Assembly (NCBI RefSeq): GCF_020991475.1
Contig: NZ_JAJMPA010000001.1
Span: 1,426,001 to 1,490,000, forward strand
Source of the DNA: Pedobacter sp. MC2016-14
GTDB lineage: Bacteria > Bacteroidota > Bacteroidia > Sphingobacteriales > Sphingobacteriaceae
DNA: 64,000 nt
Reading direction: 5' to 3'
In this document: positions 58,152 to 64,000 of the stretch, in pieces
Layout: each line of letters begins with the position of its first letter
How positions within the stretch are numbered: the first letter of the stretch is position 1
Position numbers and translations under genes: made by a program
The notes under the pieces: generated by a model
Seen by the model: the letters and a program-made list of their open reading frames with translations, nothing else
What the model was told of the DNA's origin: nothing
Databases searched by the model: none

Positions 58152-58178
58152 ACTGATACATACAAATAGAAACAGATC

Positions 58179-59309
58179 ATGATGAATATGAAAAAAGCAA
58201 TAATTGCATTGATGGCGACAATACCTTGTTTTGCTGCGGCGCAACAACAATACACCATTAACGGTACAGTTGCAAATGTAAAGTTACCGGCTATCGCTTT
58301 TGTTGCTTATAAGGAGAATGATAAAATGCAGTTTGACTCCGCGGTGGTGCAGCCAAACGGAAAATTTGTGCTAAAAGGCACTGTGTCCAGGCCGATGAAA
58401 GCAGTGGTTATGCTTGGACAAAATGGTAAACATGTAAATACAGGGCCTTCTCAGGACAAAATGGATGTTTATCTTGAAAGCGGAAACACCATAATATCTA
58501 CACCCGATTCGTTGTTCAGGGCAAAATTGGATGGTACACCTTTAAACAAGATTCAGCAGGAATTGGTCTCATTATTAGCTCCTTTTAAGAAAACAGAGCT
58601 GCAATTATTTGCGGATTTTAAAAAAGCGCAAGGCAATATGGAGGAACAGTTGCGGCTGGAAGATCAATTTCAGACTATGCGAAAATCCCGGATAAAGGTT
58701 CAGGAAGACTTTATCAAGAGTCATTCTACTTCTTTGGTAAGTATTAACCTACTACAATCTTCCTTCAATCCAGATCAGGATTCTGAAAAAGCAGCGGCTT
58801 TGTTTAATAGTCTAAGTCCAACGCTTCGTGCTACTGCAGAAGGAAAAATTTATTCGGGCTTGATCGATAAGGCGAACGCTTTGACTGTTGGGCATATTGC
58901 ACCTGATTTTACGCTGAAAAATACCAAAGATGAGGATGTCAGCCTGACTTCGTTCAGGGGCAGATATGTTCTGGTTGATTTTTGGGCCAGCTGGTGTGGC
59001 CCTTGCAGGAGAGAAAATCCGAATGTGGTAAAAGCATATGAAAAATATAAAGCTAAAAACTTTACTATCCTTGGTGTCTCATTAGATACAGGTGATGATG
59101 CAAAAGAAAAATGGATGGAAGCGATTAATAAAGATGGCCTGGTTTGGGAACAAGTATCTGACCTAAGAGGTTGGGATAATTATGCTGCAAGGCTTTACCA
59201 TATTGAAGCGATCCCTGCAAATTTTTTGTTAGATCCTACAGGAAACATTATAGGCAAAAACTTATACGGTAAGGAACTTGAAGCCAAACTTGAGGCGATA
59301 CTTTTATAA
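58179..59309 (+). CDS. DUF4369-TlpA thiol-disulfide oxidoreductase (locus B)
   Basis: 376 residues; MMNMKKAIIALMATIPCFAA leader with cleavage near AAAQ. DUF4369 begins YTINGTVANVKLPAIAFVAY. The helical linker (about 125-190) is KTELQLFADFKKAQGNMEEQ-like, and the thioredoxin domain has WCGPCRRENP (C273-C276) and cis-Pro AIPANF. The mature N-terminus is nearly the same as in the proteins at 59334 and 62476, showing recent tandem duplication. It is periplasmic, with unknown client disulfides. Confidence 0.9.
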   Translation: MMNMKKAIIALMATIPCFAAAQQQYTINGTVANVKLPAIAFVAYKENDKMQFDSAVVQPNGKFVLKGTVSRPMKAVVMLGQNGKHVNTGPSQDKMDVYLESGNTIISTPDSLFRAKLDGTPLNKIQQELVSLLAPFKKTELQLFADFKKAQGNMEEQLRLEDQFQTMRKSRIKVQEDFIKSHSTSLVSINLLQSSFNPDQDSEKAAALFNSLSPTLRATAEGKIYSGLIDKANALTVGHIAPDFTLKNTKDEDVSLTSFRGRYVLVDFWASWCGPCRRENPNVVKAYEKYKAKNFTILGVSLDTGDDAKEKWMEAINKDGLVWEQVSDLRGWDNYAARLYHIEAIPANFLLDPTGNIIGKNLYGKELEAKLEAILL

Positions 59310-59333
59310 GAATGCTTAGTTAAACCAAATACA

Positions 59334-60455
59334 ATGAAAAAAATTATTTTTACAATAATTGCAGGACTTCCTTTTGCGGCCCTGGCACAACAAGAATTTA
59401 CCATTAGCGGAAGCATCGGTAACGTGAAACTTCCGGCCACAGCCTATGTAGTTTATCAGCAATCTGCAAAGATGCACTATGATTCTGCCACAGTACAACA
59501 TGATGGCCGGTTTAATATTAAAGGCACTGTTAAGGTGCCTACTAAAGCATTTGTAATGGTTGCCCAAAGCGGCGAGAAATTATTTTCAAAGCCGGCACCT
59601 GATCAGATTGGCATTTACCTTGAGAAGGGGACAATTGAATTTGCAACTCCAGATTCAATGTTCAAAGCAAAGATTGGAGGGACTCCCCTGAATAACGATC
59701 AGCAGGAACTGAGGGATATGCTAGCACCTTTTACCAAAAGAGGAAAGGAACTTGAGCTTGCCTCAAAGAAAGCCGAAGGTCATGTTGAAGAAAAGGCAAA
59801 GATTCAGAAATTGTACGAAAGTGTTGCTGCTTCTCAGAAAGGGATTCAGGAACAGTTTATTAGAAGCCATACCGGTTCTATAGTTAGTCTTGGTTTGTTA
59901 CGAATGTCTTTTAATCCAGAGCAGGACTCTGAAAAGGCCAAGAGTTTATTTAATGGTTTAAGTGCTGAACTTAAGGATTCTAAAGAGGGTAAATCTTACT
60001 TGTCTGCAATAGAAAAGGCAGGTGCTTTAATGATAGGGAATATTGGGCCGGATTTTGTGATGAAGAATGTAAAAGGCGAGGATGTAAGTTTAGCCTCCTT
60101 TAAAGGAAAATATGTACTCCTTGATTTTTGGGCGAGCTGGTGCGGTCCCTGCAGGCAAGAGAACCCAACTGTAGTTAAGGCATACGAAAAATATAAAGCC
60201 AGCAAGTTTACTATCCTCGGTGTTTCATTAGATAGCGGAGAAAATGGTAAAAAGAACTGGATGGATGCGATTGCAAAAGATGGCCTTACCTGGGAACAAG
60301 TTTGTGATTTGAAAGGCTGGGGGAACGTTGCCGCGCAACTCTATCATGTTAATGCAGTGCCGACTAACTTTCTGTTGGATCCGACCGGAAAAATTATCGG
60401 AAAGAATTTACGTGGCGACGAGCTTAATGCAAAACTTGCCGCTATACTTAAATAA
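59334..60455 (+). CDS. DUF4369-TlpA thiol-disulfide oxidoreductase (locus B)
   Basis: 373 residues with signal peptide MKKIIFTIIAGLPFAALAQ. DUF4369 (FTISGSIGNVKLPATAYVVY), helical linker (KELELASKKAEGHVEEKAKI) and thioredoxin domain with WCGPCRQENP (C270-C273) and cis-Pro AVPTNF. It starts 24 bp after the previous TlpA gene and ends 3 bp before the S1-type protease gene. Its extra Cys in EQVCDLKGW is absent from the nearest paralogues. Confidence 0.9.
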   Translation: MKKIIFTIIAGLPFAALAQQEFTISGSIGNVKLPATAYVVYQQSAKMHYDSATVQHDGRFNIKGTVKVPTKAFVMVAQSGEKLFSKPAPDQIGIYLEKGTIEFATPDSMFKAKIGGTPLNNDQQELRDMLAPFTKRGKELELASKKAEGHVEEKAKIQKLYESVAASQKGIQEQFIRSHTGSIVSLGLLRMSFNPEQDSEKAKSLFNGLSAELKDSKEGKSYLSAIEKAGALMIGNIGPDFVMKNVKGEDVSLASFKGKYVLLDFWASWCGPCRQENPTVVKAYEKYKASKFTILGVSLDSGENGKKNWMDAIAKDGLTWEQVCDLKGWGNVAAQLYHVNAVPTNFLLDPTGKIIGKNLRGDELNAKLAAILK

Positions 60456-60458
60456 GGG

Positions 60459-61361
60459 ATGATGAAATACGTTTATCTGCTTCTGGCAGTGCTCTTTTCT
60501 TTACAATTCGCCGTTTCTGCACAAACGGTGAAGGAGGATACTTATGTTGATTACAACGAACTGCTTGATCGTGTGTTGATAAATCTCAAGAAAACGCAAT
60601 CAGAAAAAGCTTTTGTTGGATCTGCAGAATTGAGGAACCAAACACTCGCTCTAGCCCCTGATTCGAAGGCTGCTATAAAATCATTGCCGAAGCCTGGTAA
60701 AAAAGAGCTTAAAGGGTCACAGCTTTTTAAAGCCAGAAAAGACGGGGTATTAATGATTTGTAAATATTTCAAGGCTGAGGAAGGGAAACCAGAAAGAATT
60801 CAGCTATATGCTACCGCTACGGCTATCACTGCAGATGGCGTATGTGTGTCTAACTGGCATGTTTTTATGAATTTTATCAGCTTTAAGGCAAATTTGCCAC
60901 CTGCTGACAGTCTTACTTTTGTGGTGAATTTAAAAGGTGATATTTATCCGATTGAAAAGATTTTGGCCTACAATCAAAATGCTGATGCTGCCGTATTTAA
61001 AATAAACACGGGAAATGATGAATTAAAACCCATTCCCCTGGGATCGGATCTTGAGGTAGGTGAAAGTGTTCATACGATTACCAATCCCGAGAATTATCTA
61101 TATTATTACAGCAAAGGTGTTGTGGCACGGAATACTGCTGATCATAAAATAGGGCCGATGGGCGACCGGATGGAAATTACGGCTGACTATGCAAAGGGTT
61201 CTAGCGGAGGACCTATCCTGGACGACCGGGGAAATATGGTTGGAATGGTATCTACCACGCATTCTATTTATGCCCAAAACCAACCACAGGGTAATTTACA
61301 GATGGTCATAAAAACAACTATACCCGTGCGGTCAATTCGCAGTTTAATCCAGCTTCAATAA
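60459..61361 (+). CDS. Exported trypsin-like (S1/HtrA-type) serine protease (locus B)
   Basis: 300 residues with signal peptide MMKYVYLLLAVLFSLQFAVS (cleavage near SAQ). The catalytic triad is readable: His134 in CVSNWHVFMNF, Asp176 in NADAAVFKI and Ser249 in KGSSGGPILDDRGNMVGMVS. No PDZ domain follows, so it is a single-domain protease rather than a full DegP. About 110 residues precede the protease core. It is sandwiched between TlpA genes (3 bp before, 32 bp after). It is the second peptidase of locus B. Confidence 0.9.
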   Translation: MMKYVYLLLAVLFSLQFAVSAQTVKEDTYVDYNELLDRVLINLKKTQSEKAFVGSAELRNQTLALAPDSKAAIKSLPKPGKKELKGSQLFKARKDGVLMICKYFKAEEGKPERIQLYATATAITADGVCVSNWHVFMNFISFKANLPPADSLTFVVNLKGDIYPIEKILAYNQNADAAVFKINTGNDELKPIPLGSDLEVGESVHTITNPENYLYYYSKGVVARNTADHKIGPMGDRMEITADYAKGSSGGPILDDRGNMVGMVSTTHSIYAQNQPQGNLQMVIKTTIPVRSIRSLIQLQ

Positions 61362-61393
61362 GGTACTGACAATTATTTTAAACACAAACGTAT

Positions 61394-62473
61394 ATGAGAC
61401 ATTTTTTAGCTTTGGTACTAATTTCATTGATTTGCTTTACAGGCGTTTCTTTTGGCCAGGTCCATGTTAGCGGGGATCTAAAGAAACTCGGCAATTCGCA
61501 GGTAATTATCCAATACTATGAAGGGGAAGTTTCCAAAACTGTTACTGTAAAAGTTAAGGAAGGGAAATTTATCTGGGAAGCACCGGTAACTGAAGCGCAG
61601 AAGGTCATGATGATTTTTCCGGGAAGGGCCACCTGGATCTTTGTAGAGCCAGGCAGGATGACCATAACCGGGAGCAGGGATTCTCTGGAAACGCTTAGGG
61701 TTACAGGTTCTAAAACAAATGATGAGGCCTTGGTCTACGCACAACTATTGAAACCTTTGGCGGAAGAAGAAAAACCACTTTTCCCAAAATATGGTAAGTT
61801 AGAAGGAGCTGCTGAATTGGAGTTAGAAGCGAAAGTTGCTGACCTCATCAGGAGAAAATATGAGCTGGCCTGTAGTCATGTTGCCAGTCACAGGCAAAGT
61901 GCGTTCAGTTTAAGCTTAGTTAGTGAATATTCAAGATTGGGCACCTTTGAAGAGGTAAACAGGATGTTTGAACTGTTGAGTAAAAAGATGAAATCAACTT
62001 CAGAAGGTAAACGTATTGCTGAACGGCTGCTGATTCTGAAGCGCAGTGCTATAGGTGAAAAGATGTTGGCTTTTACGCAAAACGACGACAAAGGTAAGCC
62101 TATAAGTCTTTCGGATTTTAAGGGTAAGTATGTATTGATTGATTTCTGGGCCAGTTGGTGCGCACCCTGCCGTACCGAAATCCCTAATATCATCAGGGCC
62201 TATAACGAGTACAAAAACTATAATTTCAAAGTGTTGAGTATTTCATTGGATGATAGTGATGCCAGGTGGAAAGAAGCTATAGTAGATATGAAAATGCCCT
62301 GGGCACAAGTGTGCGATTTAAAAGCCTGGAAGGGAGAATTACCGGTTTATTACGGATTGAAAGGTATTCCAAGTTCTTTATTGATTGACCCGAATGGAAA
62401 TATTGTGGCCAGGGATTTAAGGGGCATACTGCTGGACAAAAAACTTAAGGAATTATTAGTGACTAAAAACTAA
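61394..62473 (+). CDS. DUF4369-TlpA thiol-disulfide oxidoreductase with CAPC site (locus B)
   Basis: 359 residues with leader MRHFLALVLISLICFTGVSF (cleavage after FGQ). The DUF4369 part (VHVSGDLKKLGNSQVIIQYY) is more divergent than in the neighbours. The helical linker is present. The thioredoxin domain has WASWCAPCRTEIPN (C256-C259) and the loop KGIPSSLLID. After the active site it reads like the A2 proteins (FKVLSISLDDSDARWKEAI) more than the locus B array, suggesting a separate origin. It ends 2 bp before the next TlpA gene. Confidence 0.9.
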   Translation: MRHFLALVLISLICFTGVSFGQVHVSGDLKKLGNSQVIIQYYEGEVSKTVTVKVKEGKFIWEAPVTEAQKVMMIFPGRATWIFVEPGRMTITGSRDSLETLRVTGSKTNDEALVYAQLLKPLAEEEKPLFPKYGKLEGAAELELEAKVADLIRRKYELACSHVASHRQSAFSLSLVSEYSRLGTFEEVNRMFELLSKKMKSTSEGKRIAERLLILKRSAIGEKMLAFTQNDDKGKPISLSDFKGKYVLIDFWASWCAPCRTEIPNIIRAYNEYKNYNFKVLSISLDDSDARWKEAIVDMKMPWAQVCDLKAWKGELPVYYGLKGIPSSLLIDPNGNIVARDLRGILLDKKLKELLVTKN

Positions 62474-62475
62474 AG

Positions 62476-63501
62476 ATGATGATGAAAAATGCAATGATCA
62501 TGCTGCTGGCTGCATTACCTTTTGCGGCTTTAGCTCAACAACAATACACCATTAATGGCACAATGGGTAACGTGAAATTGCCTGCTACGGCTTATGTGGT
62601 TTATCAGGAATCCGGGAAGATGCAATTTGACTCTGCTACTGTGCAGGCTAATGGTAAGTTCAGCATCAAAGGTAAGGTATCTGTACCGATGAAAGGATAT
62701 ATGATGGTTGCCCGAAACGGAGAACGGTTGTTTTCCAGGCCAAGTGCTGATCAGATCGGTGTTTATTTAGAAGAGGGCACAATATCTTTTTCTTCTCCGG
62801 ATGGTTCGATGTTGAAGGGGAAAATTGGTGGTACGCCATTAAATAAGGATCAGCAAGAAATGCTGAGCATGATGGCCTCAAAAAATACGACTGAGGAAAT
62901 GTTTATAAAAAATCATCCAAAGTCACTGGTCAGCCTGGATGTTTTACGTGGCTTATTTACAAAGGAAAGGGATGCGGAAAAGGCCAATACATTGTTTAGT
63001 AGCTTAAATCCTGAACTTAAAGCTTCCAAAGCGGGGCAGTCTTTTATGTCTTTAATCGGTAAGGCCAGGGCGTTTGCTATAGGAGATCAGGCTCCTGATT
63101 TCACCTTAAAGAATGTAAAAGGGGAAGATGTGAGTCTGGCTTCTTTTAAAGGTAAATATGTGCTGATCGATTTTTGGGCCAGCTGGTGTGTTCCATGCAG
63201 GCAGGAAAACCCCAATGTGGTTAAAGCTTTTGAAAAGTTCAAAGACAAGAAATTTACCGTACTTGGTGTATCTCTGGATGGTGGGGAAGATGGCAAAAAG
63301 AATTGGGTAAATGCCATAGCAAAAGATGGCTTGGCCTGGGCGCATGTTTCTGATCTTCGTGGTTGGGGGAGCTACGTTGCCCAGCTTTATCATGTAAAGG
63401 CTATTCCTGCCAACTTTCTGCTAGACCCAACAGGAAAAATTATCGGAAAAGATTTACGAGGTGAAGATCTGCAAGCGAAACTGGCAGAGATACTTAAGTA
63501 G
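62476..63501 (+). CDS. DUF4369-TlpA with shortened linker and CVPC site (locus B)
   Basis: 341 residues; leader MMMKNAMIMLLAALPFAALA then QQQYTINGTMGNVKLPATAY. It is nearly identical at the N-terminus to the proteins at 58179 and 59334, but about 32 residues of the helical linker are missing (MLSMMASKNTTEEMFIKNH joins the two halves). The thioredoxin domain has WCVPCRQENP (C238-C241) and cis-Pro AIPANF. It is the last gene of locus B, followed by a hairpin. The shorter linker and CVPC site suggest functional divergence after duplication. Confidence 0.9.
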   Translation: MMMKNAMIMLLAALPFAALAQQQYTINGTMGNVKLPATAYVVYQESGKMQFDSATVQANGKFSIKGKVSVPMKGYMMVARNGERLFSRPSADQIGVYLEEGTISFSSPDGSMLKGKIGGTPLNKDQQEMLSMMASKNTTEEMFIKNHPKSLVSLDVLRGLFTKERDAEKANTLFSSLNPELKASKAGQSFMSLIGKARAFAIGDQAPDFTLKNVKGEDVSLASFKGKYVLIDFWASWCVPCRQENPNVVKAFEKFKDKKFTVLGVSLDGGEDGKKNWVNAIAKDGLAWAHVSDLRGWGSYVAQLYHVKAIPANFLLDPTGKIIGKDLRGEDLQAKLAEILK

Positions 63502-63520
63502 TATTAATTCCTTATTTAGA

Positions 63521-63548
63521 TTTGGCGGCAGTGTAAACTGCTGCCAAA
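63521..63548. terminator. Hairpin between convergent genes
   Basis: TTTGGCGGCAG (63521-63531) pairs with CTGCTGCCAAA (63538-63548) with one wobble and a 6-nt loop. It lies exactly between the locus B end and the stop of the minus-strand gene. T tracts are weak on both sides, so it may serve both genes as a bidirectional 3' end. Confidence 0.6.
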
Positions 63549-64000
63549 TTATGGGTGGTTCAGGAATACATTGCTCAAGTGTATAGGATAGTTTTTTAGA
63601 TCTTTGTCAGGGTCGCCATTCTTAAAAATGTCGAAACTGTTATAGTCTGTAACAACTTCCACTCCGCAAAAACGATAATTGCTGGTAATCTGAACAAAAA
63701 AGTCAGCTGTGCTAAGGCCACGGAATAAGATCTGGGAGGCATCAGCAAATGCGGCTTCAGGAGCATTCCATGTTGCGCATACCATGAACTTTTTGCCTTG
63801 TAAATGGCCACCGGTTCCGTATTGCCGCGATGGATCGGATTTGGTCCTTCCGTCGTCTGTGAGGAATTTTTTGCTTTGTAGCCCACTGTTAAATACTTCG
63901 TCTACATATTTTTTATAGATCCAGGGTGCGCCAAACCAATTAATTGGTGTCTGCAATATGATAATCTCTGCTTGTAAATGTTTTTCTACTTCCTCTTCTG
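63549..64000 (-). CDS. Flavodoxin-fold NAD(P)H:quinone oxidoreductase, C-terminal part (cut by window edge)
   Basis: The minus-strand frame is open from the window edge to the stop at 63549 (about 150 codons). It reads EEVEKHLQAEIIILQTPINW then FGAPWIYKKYVDEVF, the flavodoxin_2 signature of MdaB/KefF-like quinone reductases, where this segment packs on the FAD or FMN ring. HLQGKKFMVCATWNAPEAAF is the following strand and loop. The N-terminal half lies outside the window; an internal TTG at 63956 is not a credible start. These cytosolic dimers reduce quinones by two electrons. The gene is convergent to locus B and probably unrelated to it. Confidence 0.85.
   Translation of the reverse strand, partial: EEEVEKHLQAEIIILQTPINWFGAPWIYKKYVDEVFNSGLQSKKFLTDDGRTKSDPSRQYGTGGHLQGKKFMVCATWNAPEAAFADASQILFRGLSTADFFVQITSNYRFCGVEVVTDYNSFDIFKNGDPDKDLKNYPIHLSNVFLNHP

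Noticed and set aside
56994..63501. Tandem TlpA genes as an assembly duplication artefact
   Set aside because: The copies differ clearly in active-site dipeptide, linker length and intergenic sequence, so they are genuine diverged paralogues.

Overview
The window looks like chromosomal DNA of a Bacteroidota member, most probably a Sphingobacteriaceae (Pedobacter-like) soil or plant heterotroph. The evidence is three SusC/SusD loci with ECF sigma and FecR/DUF4974 anti-sigma genes, many DUF4369-TlpA thioredoxins, a DUF6266 protein, Bacteroidota-type -7 promoter motifs (TAnnTTTG) and moderate AT-richness. No tRNA, rRNA, CRISPR array, prophage or insertion sequence was recognised.

Layout. (1) 1-8987, mostly plus strand: the N-terminal half of an AraC regulator (minus strand, cut by the window edge), two secreted alpha/beta hydrolases and a cupin lipoprotein, a MocR-type regulator, a TonB receptor with a small membrane protein, and an AraC regulator followed by a short-chain dehydrogenase. 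(2) 9032-16593, minus strand: a redox cluster of two aldo/keto reductases, a flavodoxin lipoprotein, a carboxymuconolactone decarboxylase-like protein, an NTF2-like protein and a three-subunit molybdenum hydroxylase (2Fe-2S subunit, di-heme cytochrome c, Tat-exported catalytic subunit). Most members carry export signals. (3) 16801-27664 (locus A2) and 27741-40468 (locus A1), minus strand: two tandem paralogous loci, each ECF sigma > FecR > SusC > SusD > accessory genes. A2 ends in three TlpA proteins; A1 ends in a thioredoxin, an M16 peptidase pair and a TlpA protein. (4) 40539-43071, minus strand: a vestigial sigma-factor fragment, then a ModE-like regulator, a ModE-box-like palindrome, a TonB receptor reduced to 104 codons by an internal deletion, a di-heme cytochrome c peroxidase and a small SUOX-fold protein. 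(5) 43183-45492: a DUF6266 protein, an 11-bp iterated repeat and a Tat-exported aldo/keto reductase. (6) 45718-63501 (locus B), plus strand: ECF sigma > FecR > SusC > SusD > DUF1735-type lipoprotein > TlpA > S41 protease > three TlpA > S1 protease > two TlpA. (7) A flavodoxin-fold quinone reductase runs off the right edge.

How the genes work together (inference). In each Sus locus the SusC STN domain should signal through FecR to the cognate ECF sigma factor when the SusCD pair takes up its ligand. The downstream genes are thiol-disulfide oxidoreductases and peptidases; no glycoside hydrolase is present. This suggests uptake and breakdown of peptides or proteins, possibly disulfide-bonded ones, rather than glycans. 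All three FecR-SusC gaps contain a hairpin of the same architecture (outer stem, symmetric internal loop, GTG/CAC inner stem, 7-8 nt loop) whose outer stem differs in sequence but stays paired. This is the strongest candidate for an undescribed regulatory element here.
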